Origin: Setoptus koraiensis
Taxonomy: Eukaryota; Arthropoda
Direction: 5' to 3'
NCBI GenBank assembly: GCA_048013815.1
Contig: CM106586.1
Coordinates: forward strand, 11,966,001-12,030,000
Length of the DNA: 64,000 bases
Each line of letters starts with the position of its first letter. The stretch's first letter is position 1. The notes beneath the pieces are model-generated. The model searched no databases. It had not been told where the DNA came from and saw only the letters and a program-made list of their open reading frames with translations. Below, piece after piece: positions 36,187 through 46,725 of the stretch. The position numbers were made by a program, and so were the translations under genes.

Positions 36187-38097
36187 AATAATAATAATAA
36201 TAAAAAGAAGCCTCCTTACAGACTGCAAGTCACAGGGCAACAAAGGAGGCGAGCTTGGCGGTTGTTTGAAGAACGAGCTAACGAGAATATCGTTTGCAGC
36301 AACTGTGTGAGCACTGTTAATATCGTCGTCATTGTTTGGCCCAACCATCTAACCCTTGGCGTCGTCTCAAACAACAACAACAACAACAGTTATTACGTAA
36401 CAACAATTCAACAACCGTGCGGCCCTGATATATGATGACTGACACGGTGTGTGTATGCATACAATTCACTTAATTAGAGCAGCACATCAATCATAGTTTT
36501 ATCCTTTCTTGCCCCCTTTTTCTATTCAGACATTGCACATTTGCATACAAGCATGTGACTGGCTCTGGCTAATAGACTGACTTATAGATGTTTCCAATGC
36601 ATTCGCCATGAATTATCCGGATAATGGGCGACTATCCGGCTGTCGCACTGATACGAAATACGCAATGGATTTCTGAATAGCAATCTGAAAAGTATCAATA
36701 TCCACGCACTGCTTCTTCCATCTTATATTCATATAAGACGATATAAGTCGATCTCGCCCGAACTGGATAAGCATCCGCATATGAATAAAGATATCTATGG
36801 ATATCACGCATATCCATAGATCCATAGATCCATAGATCCATAGATGGCTAGCTTGAATGCCATCGGCATCATACGCTGGCCGAGGCCATTAGTGGGGCCA
36901 TCTATCGAGTTGTTTATTGTTATTTACTCATTGATTGACACATCTGTCCGCATAAATGTGTCGCAACAAATTGCGATACCCATAATTGTAATCAAGCTCC
37001 GTTGGCATTTGGTGACGCTGCCAGGGGCGCCCCCCAGCCTGAGCCTCTCGTCAGATAGCCCCCAGTGGGCATTGTTATCGTCGACGGTTGCTTACAAATG
37101 GGCATTTGTTACATTACTCAGTGATATGGTTCATTAGTTCACCTGGCCAGTTGGCGTTCTCGTTACATCCGCATTGTATATCCGCTATATCGTGTGAGCG
37201 GCCCGATGATATTTTTTTTTCTCTCCATTACTCTAGAGTCTAGGGTCTAGACAATTTTATTGGGATCAATCGAGCGTTTCTGTGGGCTGTCTATTTACTG
37301 TATGCCATTAGTAGCCATGGCGCACATCGACAGTGTGCAAGATAATTGGCAGCACGACCTTGCCACATTTTCAAGAGGGAACATTCTAGAAAATTTGGTT
37401 TCATCTTAGAGCGCAGATTATTTGCAAATGTTCGCCTAGCGACAATACAAAAGTCACTTGAGAATGTGTGAAATCTTTTCGTCGTTTCATTATTTCTTTT
37501 AGCTCAATTCAATCTCGTCTTTCGCAAATTGCCAGACCGGCCAGCTCGCGACAATGCAAGCTGCACTGTCGAATACAATATTTTTCAAGTGAGTGTAAAG
37601 TGAGTTTATTAGTGCAAATCTTTGTGTAATCTTGTCACAAAATTGATAGATTAGCCCGACTAGCGCGAGCCAATGTCTCAACTAATGACAATTATCTCAA
37701 TCATGTCAATCACACGACATTGATGCTTGCAATCATGCACCAATGCTCGTTGATTGCAAACTAAATTAGATCAGCAACTATTAATAGCAACAGCAGTAGC
37801 TCACAATGTAAAATAAAATATTGTGTCGATTTGTTGTCGCTGCTGGTGGATACCAACGGTGATTTTTGAAGGTCTGACAGTGTGCATTAATGTCACATGG
37901 CATGCAGATCCATCATTGTAAAGTTGGTTTGTTCACTAGCTGGCATGATAACGCTCATTTCCTGTAGTTTGTGACAGTTGTTACAAATAAACTAAACGTG
38001 ATGATTTTCACTTTGCAACGTTTGCCTCGCGCGGATCTGATCTTGACAACAAAAGCCACGAACGAGCAAACTATTACCAGCAGACAGCAAGAGATGC

Positions 38098-38200
38098 GAC
38101 AACAACAACAACAACAACAGCGACAACAACAGCAGCGACAACAACAACAGCGTCAACAACAACAGCGACAACAACAACAGCAGCAAGAACAACAACAATG
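38098..38200. repeat. (CAACAACAG)n trinucleotide tract
   Basis: CAA, CAG and CGA triplets. One plus-strand frame from ATG near 38001 reads through it as poly-Gln with spaced Arg and stops at 38210. It lies a few hundred bases upstream of the signal-peptide exon and may be leader sequence. Confidence 0.9.
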
Positions 38201-38572
38201 CCAACAATAAGGGCGACATTCACACAGCGAATGAGCTAGAGTTGCCAGAGGAAAGGAAGTCGCTATTTAGATTATCGGCCTGCGTTGTTTGGTGGTGCCA
38301 CCAAACGGATGGAAGCGGCAAACGCAACGTTTGTCGAGATTGCGAGCATAGCGATGATATTATCTAGTGCGTCTAAACATGTTCCATGTCACTAGGCTGC
38401 ATGCAAATAAAGTAGGCCAGCCCAGTGCCAAAGTGACACATGATGTGACTATGTGGCATCTAGGCTACGATGACAGATCATGAGGCAACGTCATTGCAAC
38501 AACCACAGCAGCAGCACCAACCAAAACAACAACAACAACAACAACCACGGCCAACAGAGGGGCCCCAATTAC

Positions 38573-38620
38573 ATGCAACTGATACTATCAAGGCTAATTG
38601 TGCTGCTAGTGACGTTGCAC
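38573..38620 (+). CDS. Probable first coding exon: signal peptide plus splice donor
   Basis: ATG at 38573 starts MQLILSRLIVLLVTLH, a compact hydrophobic signal-peptide core. The frame runs straight into CAC|GTGAGTAC, a strong donor at 38621, in phase 0. An upstream in-frame ATG at 38480 would add 31 Asn/His/Gln-rich residues, which look more like translated leader. Beyond the donor the frame stops within about 45 bp, so splicing is needed for a useful product. This layout is usual for peptide hormone, neuropeptide or other secreted-protein genes, but I could not find the following exon on the plus strand. It could be chance. Confidence 0.38.
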
Positions 38621-39688
38621 GTGAGTACAACCGGCCCACTCTCACCTAAGCCAGTTACTACCTAATATAAGCTTGTGGCTAATTAATTATCACTCGAGTG
38701 CTCACCATGAGCACCACATTCGACTGCATGTAACATTGCGATGCATGTAACATTGCGATGCGAGGCCCATGAGAGGCAATGACGAGTATTTTTCAATATC
38801 AAACAATCTTTCTATGAATGTCATAGTATGAATGTCATGTATGAATATCAGGCAACCCAAATTGGCCTGGTACTAGCTGGATTGCGTTTCGCGATATTCG
38901 GATGCATCGGAACCGTCCATTGCGATTGTCGAGTAGTAAACCGATGCTCAACATTTAGCATTTGATGATAATTGAATTAATTATAATTGACATTGACATT
39001 ATCTTCATTAGTAGTCAAGATAAACAACGAAACAAACCATTAGTCATTGCGGCTATCTTTCGCTTGGATGCACATGTAAACTATAGTGAGTACAAAGTTT
39101 CCAAAAATGTCAACATAACATTGCTCTTTTTTTTTCTTTCTGAAGCCCGATCCTCCCCGATCGACAATTCTATCGTCCATTGTTTTGATAAATTTTATCA
39201 CAATTGACACAAACAACCATACGTACATATCATTATATAATCTTATATGATAGCGATAGTCGCAACAGTGACACCAACAATAATAGTACTAATAAAAATA
39301 AAAACCACACTAGTTAGAATCATGAAAACAACAATGTAAGATGTGCGTATTCATCATGAGGTACATGAGGTATTATTAAATTTCTAGCTTACTTACTTGT
39401 TAGCTTGTGACATATAAAACTAGATTCTATCACAAATATTATTATTTCATTTGAGATTAGCATTGTTCTTATTTTACGCGTAGAATATCATTATTGATCA
39501 TTATAAATATTAGGTGATAATTGATCATTATCCCTATCTTGTTTTGTGTGATATATCACCAGTGTACTGGCGCTATTAACTCACTAGCTGAACTTGTGTT
39601 GCTCGTATAGATATAATTAACAAGCCACAAGATCGCAGTCACTCGATCAAACTAGATTAAAACAATGAAAAAAAAAACAAGACAACAA
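38621..39688. other. No recognised coding sequence
   Basis: AT-rich sequence with short TATAA-like and CATTGCGATG-type duplicated words near 38725-38762. If the exon at 38573 is real, this would be its first intron. Confidence 0.4.
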
Positions 39689-40036
39689 TCATATATTACA
39701 TCTCAAGGTCTGAAGAGGCCTTATCTTATCATCACGTTCACTAAATCCAATTGATAGTTGCTCGCAAATGTGACTTGTCTCAATATATTTCATTTCATCA
39801 TCGGCTGATTTAGCTTTTGTTCTATCTTGGTGATGTCTGGTTATAACTCCCAAGTCACAGTTGACATCCCGAACAAAGGAACACGATAAAACTTTAATAG
39901 TATTATAGGTAGGATAATGTAATATTGCTATCAATCCACACGAGATTTTCTCTTTTACTTGACTATTCGAGTGTTTTTGTGTGTTATGGTGTACAATGAG
40001 AGTAATTTTTTTTCCAGCCACACGGGCAATGATCCA
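39689..40036 (-). CDS. Doubtful terminal exon, unknown protein
   Basis: Open from TGG at 40036 to TGA at 39689 with no ATG near its beginning, so it would have to be a spliced 3' exon. The predicted 115 residues are mixed and not repetitive (for example DDEMKYIETSHICEQLS), which is protein-like, and two Cys flank a hydrophobic centre. No family is recognised. It lies downstream of, and on the same strand as, the basic-protein gene at 40588, which has its own stop, so it would be a separate gene or an alternative 3' exon. A chance frame in AT-rich DNA is a real possibility. Confidence 0.22.
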   Translation of the reverse strand, partial: WIIARVAGKKITLIVHHNTQKHSNSQVKEKISCGLIAILHYPTYNTIKVLSCSFVRDVNCDLGVITRHHQDRTKAKSADDEMKYIETSHICEQLSIGFSERDDKIRPLQTLRCNI

Positions 40037-40587
40037 CTATTATCTAGATGACCCAGAAAATGTTACAATAGAACAACAATAATTAATAACAATTGAAGCA
40101 TTTTGTCATTTGGAGGCCTTGAAGTTATGAAAGCCACGGTACGCGTACATACAATTACATACAATACAATCATTCGGCAATGATCTAGAAAACTTTCCAG
40201 TTCCATTTAATTCAAACATTGATAATAATAATAATATCCGTGTGTTCAATAACGTTACATAAGTACAAAACAATACATGTGTAACCTTGATTCAATCTTA
40301 AATGTAATCCGGACAACTCAAACAGTGTCAACTTCAGTTTTCATTGTGACGTGATAAAACTACGCGATTTGACGAAATTAGCTTATGCTGTTGCGCCTTT
40401 GTTATTGTTGTTGTTAGTGGCATCTTAATCTCAATATATGTCTTCTTGTTATTTGATTTTGTTCGTTAATTTTGTTCATGCGTTCTTCAATCTCTAAAAT
40501 ATTCTCTAGCAGGCCATCAGTAGTTATACTAGATAACTAAATAAGATAACAAATAATAAAAATAAAATATATTAATAATAGATTGCA

Positions 40588-41559
40588 TCATGCGGTACTG
40601 AGCGGGGCACATGTAAAAGTGTTGAGTAAATTATTAATTGATTTCAATGTATTTTCATACACAATGTCCTTCATGGCCTCTCGTAATTCTTTTCCAGATG
40701 GACCGTTGTATAACTCCTCTACTTTTTCGCTGAGATAAACAGGCTCGGGAGGCTCGTAAATAAAGGGCTTGCGTGATGGCTTGGGTCTGAGCCTTCTGGG
40801 TGGTTTCTTTTTTGATTTTTCTCCGTCAGTTTGTTCGTGCTCACCATCAACTGGTGCAGATTTGTTGCTTTCTACTGTATTGCCATTATTGGCACGACTC
40901 AATGCTCTCCTCATCTTCCTGCTGAGTGGCACTGGTGCTGGCTCCTCATTAGACTTCTCGGTATCACCTTTGACAGCAACATCAACTGTCACAGATCTAT
41001 TCTCCTGGGCCGGGTTGTCATCATTATTCCTATTGGTGAGATCAATTGATTTCTTGGACCTTTCTCGTGTTCGAGAGTTCACGGAGATTCTAGTTTCTCC
41101 GTTAGTTTCTTGCAACAAGCCCGCTTTTTGATCTTCTCTCCCATTTCCAGCATGCTCGTCCTTTGATTCCGTTGCTGAATTGTTGCCTAAGTTGCTTATG
41201 GCAAGATCATTTGCTTCCTCTTTTCTCTTTCTCCAATTGGCGGGCTTTGTAAGCCTCCTTCCCCGTCTTCGATTTCTACGCTTTCCCTTTTTTGAATCTA
41301 TTGGTTCTGCATCTGATCCTAGTTGTTCCATTATTTGTTTTGGACGTCTCTTTGGCGCTCTTCGATTTTTACGCTTGGTACTTTTTGGTACTTGCTCTAT
41401 CGGTTCTCCGCGTGGTTTTGACGGGTAAATTATTAATTCGTATCTTTTTCCACTTGGACTTATACGTGGTACGTTTGTGTGCCTCTTTGCCCCTCTTCGA
41501 GTTTTACGCTTTGCCTTTTTTGAATCTATTGGTTCTGCATCTGATCCTAGTTGTTCCAT
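40588..41559 (-). CDS. Basic low-complexity protein with duplicated N-terminus
   Basis: A 323-codon frame with a good start context (AATAATGG) at 41559. Residues 1-115 are very basic, with three copies of a KRKxRRxxKR-type motif near 16-26, 62-72 and 92-103. The first 15 residues (MEQLGSDAEPIDSKK) recur exactly at 77-91; the underlying 52 bp are identical, see the findings. The middle (about 115-245) is polar and disordered, then a second basic Lys/Arg/Pro patch (KKKPPRRLRPKPSRKP). The last 60 residues can form helix (EKVEELY, KELREAMKDIVYENTLKSIN). No domain, signal peptide or membrane segment is recognised. The basic clusters would fit a nuclear or RNA-binding protein, but that is inference. 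Expression is not shown; the codon pattern and length make coding likely. Confidence 0.6.
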   Translation of the reverse strand: MEQLGSDAEPIDSKKAKRKTRRGAKRHTNVPRISPSGKRYELIIYPSKPRGEPIEQVPKSTKRKNRRAPKRRPKQIMEQLGSDAEPIDSKKGKRRNRRRGRRLTKPANWRKRKEEANDLAISNLGNNSATESKDEHAGNGREDQKAGLLQETNGETRISVNSRTRERSKKSIDLTNRNNDDNPAQENRSVTVDVAVKGDTEKSNEEPAPVPLSRKMRRALSRANNGNTVESNKSAPVDGEHEQTDGEKSKKKPPRRLRPKPSRKPFIYEPPEPVYLSEKVEELYNGPSGKELREAMKDIVYENTLKSINNLLNTFTCAPLSTA

Positions 41560-41877
41560 TATTTGTTCACAATTAATAAATCACACACCACGACAATCCT
41601 ATCAGATCGAGATTGGAGATGTAATAATCTGAGGTCGTTGACAGAATTGATCCGATCGCAGATACATTTTTGCTGCTGTATCTCGCCTGGTCCACCTTTG
41701 ATTTTCGAGAGTTTTAATTTTCAGCTGGCCGCGAGAAAAAAAAATCAAGAGTCGATGGCGCCATCTAGTGAAAGCTGACTCATAATATCGGTTGGAAACT
41801 TGCCAGTTGAAACTTTCACCTGCAAAGGGTCCGATTGATGGTTTGCGGTACAAATAAACGACCAAATATTGTTATGA

Positions 41878-42366
41878 ATGCGAAAAATTGAGTGGCTGGA
41901 TGAGCCAAAGAGCTGAAATCTGTCGAAGAGACACCGAAATAAGGTTGAAAAAGCGCTCAAAATTGCCAAATCGCAGGTTGAGAATGCCGAATTGCAGGTT
42001 GAGAATGAGCCCAGCTCTCAGCTGCAAAGAGCAGTTTCGTCTGGCCGGAGTTCTAGAGCTAGGACCGCTATTAGTGAGATAGACTGGCCTCATTCTGAGC
42101 CGCGCAGTCAGCTGAGTCGTCTGAGAAAAGATACATTTCTTGCGAAACGAAATATCTCGGCGCCAATCAACTGTTTGATTGCCTTAGAGATAGAATCTGT
42201 CCTCACAAACGCCATCGTGGAAATTGAGAGGATAATTGCATTAAGACAGTTGTATATAGAACGTGACCATTTGATTCGACGAAAAAACGATTTGTCAGCT
42301 CAGGTGTTGCTCATTCTTCACATCAAAAGTTGCATTCGTGCAACCTCAGTGAATTCGGCCTTTTAG
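41878..42366 (+). pseudogene. Coding-looking relic with coiled-coil character
   Basis: ATG 41878 reads 12 codons to a stop at 41914. The same frame then stays open for 150 codons to TAG at 42364. That part looks like protein: a heptad-rich start (KALKIAKSQVENAELQVENE), then a charged and hydrophobic stretch (ESVLTNAIVEIERIIALRQL). There is no good acceptor or later ATG close to the start of the open part, so it reads as a broken or mis-spliced coding segment. The family is not recognised. It lies between two minus-strand genes on the opposite strand. It may instead be an exon of the gene that begins at 38573, but the phase cannot be checked here. Confidence 0.25.
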
Positions 42367-42515
42367 TTGGGACATATTGGGATCGATAACATGGAAAAAG
42401 AAATAACCAATTATAGCTGCGATTGTATTGTTTGTATAATAGTGCTACATGGATATCCGCATATCCGTCTTATTGGTCGATCGAGGGACAGCGCCCGTCA
42501 TTGTTGTGGCTCTCT

Positions 42516-44871
42516 TCAGAACAGACCTCTACCATCAGCCACTGCCTGAGCTCTGGCCATGGCCCCATTGACGTTTTGATTGTGTTTTCTCATTAGGCGC
42601 TCATGCATCTTTCTCTGTCTTTTTGCCATCTTGGACATAACTTTGTTGTGTTTGGCGCGCATTTTCTCTATTTTAGACCTATGCCGTCCGTGCAAGCCAG
42701 CATGCCGATTAAATGGAGCGGATCCATCAATTGGGTACACGTTCGATGTGATTTCGCCGTCCCGATTTGAGAAATGTTCACGAACCCATTGGCCGTCCGG
42801 CCGTAAGTAGCTACGATCGCTAACAACGTGACTCCTTCCAATGCCATCGGGCCCAAAAGTGCTACTACTGGCCATTGAAGACGCGCCAGGCATTTGATTT
42901 CCGGCGACGGCGGTTGCAGCAGCATGCGGGGGCAAATCATTGTAGGGATCAACGTTGTAGGGATCGTAGAAGTTGTTGGCCATGTCATCGTACGGATAGT
43001 CATCTTCATACTCGTCAGAGGGATCGTCGTATCTCGGATAGGCTGCTTTTTGATGTTTTGGCATCATGAGTGAGTTTCATCGTTGATTACGAAATTGAGA
43101 ATATGATAGAACAAGGAAAAAAAATCAAAAAATCAGAAATGGGCCCCAATCAGAGTGTTATAGAGGGCTCAATTGAAACAAACACATTACCCGTTTCAGG
43201 ATATCTGTGATAATGGTATCGTGCACGCCTCTGACCTGGTTGATTTCTGTCGTGGGGCCCGTCATCAAAATCGTCGAATGGTGCTCGCGGCGGCCACTGA
43301 TTCAACGAATCAAGAGCTCTCTTTGCCATGTCAACGGCCGGATTGAAACCATGATGCATGGGGGGAACGTCGTCTTGAGGATCGTCATAATCACTGTCAG
43401 AGTCGCTGTCAGTGTCACTGTCTGAATCGCTGTAAAATTGTTGCTGTTGCTGATGATTGGATTGATAGTGTTGTTGATGACTGTTGTTTCTACTGAAACT
43501 TCGCAGCTTCCGGTGCGTCAACCCGTTTCCATTACCGTAAACGGAACTCTTTGATTCTTGATGTTCCTCTTGGTGGGCCTCGTGATAATTGTTTGGGTCA
43601 ACATTGTCATTGATAGTTGAGCTAGATTTGTGTCTAGACTTATCATGATGAACGCCGCCCTGGTCGTCTTGCCAAACGTCTTCGTCGTGCTTCAATCTGT
43701 TCAATGTTGGCCCGTTTGGGTCCGAATGATCGACCCATTCTTCTTCGTAGTGTTGCCCATCATTCGGCTCGTCATAATAGTCATCTGAATCCTCATACGG
43801 CTCAGGCTGTTCATTGGCATCGGGGCCCTCTGCTGGTCCCTCATAAGGCGCCCTGTGGCCCGGACTGGACCGTGAAAAAGGTACCTCATTGAGACCGTTA
43901 CCGGCGCTCAACGCGGGATCTGCATGATCCCGCGGAATGGGTCCTGGTGGCCCCTGTTTCTGGTCGCGATATAAATTTTCGTTGTTATCATCGTCGTATA
44001 ATTCATCGGCGTACTCGGGCTCGTATTGTGGCGCATCGCCTACCAGCAATCCGTCGTCGTCGTACTCTAAGCCGTCGTCATCCAACGGTCTCTCTACACT
44101 CATATATTCTTCTTCTTCCGGATCTAGCTCTGCATCATCGACTCTGTGTAGCTCATCATCATCGTCGTTATCGTCCACATAATGGCCATTTTCTTGCCTA
44201 TAATTGCCCGGATAATGAGCCTCGGGTAGTTCATTGTGATTGTTGGCACCTCTCATCATTTGCTCATTATTTGGTGCACTGTTTGGCGCATTATTTGGTG
44301 CAATGCCGGCTCTCGGATTATTGGGCTCATTGACAGCCGTTGCCGGATCCAGTGGATCGTGTTGATCGCGGTCGTACTGGTCAAGGTGATCGAAACCACC
44401 GTGATCGTCGCCCAAATTTCTATCATGTTCAGCAGATCCGATGGACGACGAGCCAATGACGTTTTTGTTGATTGCGGGCCCATTAGAGGCGCTGCCTATG
44501 GGGCCGCGTTTAGTTACTTCGTCGGGCACCGTCGCACCGTCTGCAACTGGCTTGTTATTTTTCGGCTCGACCTCTCCCTCAGCCTTGACAGCTTTATCCG
44601 CCGTCTGGTTGGGATCTTCGACATCGATAGACTCTACTCCGGCTTGCACCACCTTCACCGGATCAACGCCGCTATCTTGATGCTCTTTCAGCAGCTCGAT
44701 GGCCTCCTCTAGTTTTTGTTCTCCCTTTTCGACGGGCACGCTGCCACCATTATCGTCTTTGCTGTTGATCTCTGCGCCAGCACAATTATCCAAATTACAA
44801 CAAGCTATTAGTACAATAATCTGTGCAATGGAATACAGAACCAGAATTAATTTATTACGATGCTGCCGCAT
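42516..44871 (-). CDS. Large acidic, cysteine-free secreted protein, two exons
   Basis: Exon 1 is 44871-43191 and exon 2 is 43042-42516. The donor ACGG|GTAATG and the acceptor AAAGCAG|CC join in phase 1 across a 148-bp intron with a T-rich tract, giving 735 residues. I start at ATG 44871 because it opens a signal peptide (RNKLILVLYSIAQIIVLIACC); cleavage is likely after about residue 33, which removes every cysteine. Residues 230-300 and 355-410 are Asp/Glu/Tyr-rich. Residues 481-494 are an SD/TD run (SDSDSDTDSDSDSD), a favourable casein-kinase or Fam20C-like target. Dibasic sites occur (KR121, KR518, RR548). Exon 2 adds YDD and DPYN repeats, a compact-looking stretch (SYLRPDGQWVREHF) and a strikingly basic 55-residue helical tail (IEKMRAKHNKVMSKMAKRQR). 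Family unknown. It may be a granin-like cargo or an extracellular matrix/mineral-binding protein; both are inference. Confidence 0.72.
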
Positions 44872-46333
44872 GATTGATATCTTATTAGTTAGCAACAATA
44901 ATCATTAGGGCAACGAATAACATTGTCAGTGTGTGTGTGTGAATATTGTTTGTATGCAACTTTAGTCGACAGTCTGGGGATTTTATTCATTTCTCTCATT
45001 CATACTCTGTGTTCGGGTGAGACCCTTGGTGAGATATTGGTGCCAGTAGCAACGAGCTCAACTCACAGGCTATTTATATCGCAAGCAGCAGTGAGAGAAC
45101 GTCACTAGTTGCCATTGGATTGGTGGCTTCTTAATATATCCACAAACAAACGGGGCTATTAATAGACAGCAATCAAGCACTTAGAGCAGTACAGGTAGCA
45201 AATTGCATTTTGATGGCTCGCAATGAGATGAGTTTTTCGCGAAAAACTCTAACCGTGAGCGTGATCGCAATGCAAAACAAAGGCACAATAGACCCTACAA
45301 CCTTGTTAGAATCTAAGGCACTCGCCAGAGCGACTGCATTAATTGCAACAATCAAGCCCCTCGAGCCCGTCGGAGATTATGAGCGATGGATTTGTAATGA
45401 TTTCTCGCTCAAATCTGTTGCAGCAACAGATTGACACCAGCCGTCAAAAACAATTCTCGGCTCGGCATTCACTATCGATGTTGCCAGCAGACGCGAATGG
45501 CTCTCAACTGGCTCGCATGCCAGTGGATTTATTCAGACTAGCAATTCTATCGGAATAACAATTTTATCAGACTAACAATTTTATCGGAATAACAATTTTA
45601 TGAGAGTGACTGTTTAATCGGAGTAACAGTTTCATCAGAGTAACTGTCTCGTCGGAGTAACCGTTTCATCGGAATATCCGAAAGGCACGAAAGAAGCCAA
45701 ACGAGATGGGCTAGACGAAGAGCAAATGCAACAGGTTAGTGTGGTGCCGATTAGGCAGTGGTAGAGGTAGCTGGAGTGGAGCCATTAGACGGCATTATTA
45801 CTGTAATACTTGTTAGGTAAGTCTGGCTAGCTGCTGGCGAAAAAATAATGAGACGAGCAAACAACTACTGTACTGCTATATAACGACTGCACGATAACGA
45901 TATATAAAAATAAATATCCGACAAACAGTGCAAACACTTGCGAATGCAACCATAGTGCTTTGACCGGCCCTCGTATCGCCTAGCCGGACCGCATCACAGC
46001 AAACAAGTGGAAGCAAGTTTTAGCTAGAAGCGACCTTGAACCTGAATTATCATCTGTGCATTATCAGTTGATCATCCTCTTGATTAGACGCCTGAGAGAG
46101 GCACCAAAATAATGGATTGTTTATGCCATTATTGCCAGCGTCGTCACTATTGAAACATTGTTAGTCATTAACGTTAGTTGTGTCGTCACAAGAACGTTTT
46201 TTGTTTCATAGCAACCGCGCTGATGTTAACGCTGAGCAATACAGCGTTAACTCAATGGCAAGCTCAATTAATTAATTGTGTAAACAAGTGCTTGCAGCAA
46301 CCTGCAAATAATGATAATACATGTAATAGACTC
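44872..46333. other. No clear gene; promoter side of the acidic-protein gene
   Basis: Contains the start-side flank of the minus-strand gene, with a TATATT-like word near 45133 (GATATATTAA on the minus strand). A plus-strand frame at 45210-45434 looks faintly protein-like but has no supporting features. Confidence 0.4.
45531..45680. repeat. 17-bp array with two alternating unit types
   Basis: Eight units of 17 bp. ATCGGAATAACAATTTT alternates with ATCAGACTAACAATTTT, and the rightward copies are more diverged (GGAGTAAC, GTTTC endings). Confidence 0.9.
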
Positions 46334-46410
46334 GATAAATATATTCTTTTCTCTCTCTTCTCTCTCGAAAGATCCTTCTCGAGACAGGGAGAGAAAAGAA
46401 TACATTTATT
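46334..46410 (+). other. Long imperfect hairpin, pre-miRNA-like
   Basis: The stem pairs 46334-46355 with 46389-46410 with one A.C mismatch and one G.U, continues for three more pairs, then after a 4/1 asymmetric bulge pairs TCTCGA (46363-46368) with TCGAGA (46379-46384) around a 10-base loop. The total is about 31 pairs over 77 nt. It may be a microRNA-type precursor, a decayed inverted-repeat element or a chance structure of CT/GA-rich sequence. Either strand could be the transcribed one. Confidence 0.35.
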
Positions 46411-46634
46411 CTGCATTTATTTTGTTCGTTGCGATTCGCCACTCACTTCCGTCTTACTCAAAGCACGCCTTACCTGTCTCGGAAACGAAAAAAAGCCAAA
46501 ACTCATTTGAGGACTTCCGTAGCGAGATGAAAATAAGTTCTTTTCTCTCGAAGGGGAAAACTCAATGGGATTAGCACCTAACAACGTGACGGTCGGTCCA
46601 GTGCCGACAAACAGCAACTAAACAACAATGAGCA

Positions 46635-46725
46635 AACAGCGAATGAACAACGACAAACAAACGGCCAACGAACAGCGAATGAACAACGACAAACAAACGG
46701 CCAACGAACAACGAATAAACAAACA
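46635..46725. repeat. 36-bp tandem repeat, about 2.5 copies
   Basis: AACAGCGAATGAACAACGAC plus 16 bp, starting at 46635 and 46671; a third, diverged copy starts at 46707. A-rich, purely noncoding in appearance. Confidence 0.92.

Larger units (their letters stand above)
25511..38479. other. Gene-poor interval
   Basis: No convincing gene. It includes CAA triplets at about 26000-26075, a C run near 26274-26284, trinucleotide tracts at 27343-27500 and 36152-36205, a 13-bp GTGACTATGTTATT array near 28018-28068 and ATCAGTGT units near 33780-33830. Composition shifts from GC-rich to AT-richer at about 32-33 kb. Frames that look long here run through the repeats. Confidence 0.5.

Noticed and set aside
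45210-45434. Plus-strand 74-codon frame with mixed composition
   Set aside because: No ATG-donor or acceptor context and no similarity I can name; length is within chance.
46178-46510. Frame with a hydrophobic start and CVNKC motif, resembling a small secreted peptide
   Set aside because: No ATG at the start, only one CX3C pair, and the frame runs into the CT-rich hairpin. Too little to call it a gene or a relic of one.
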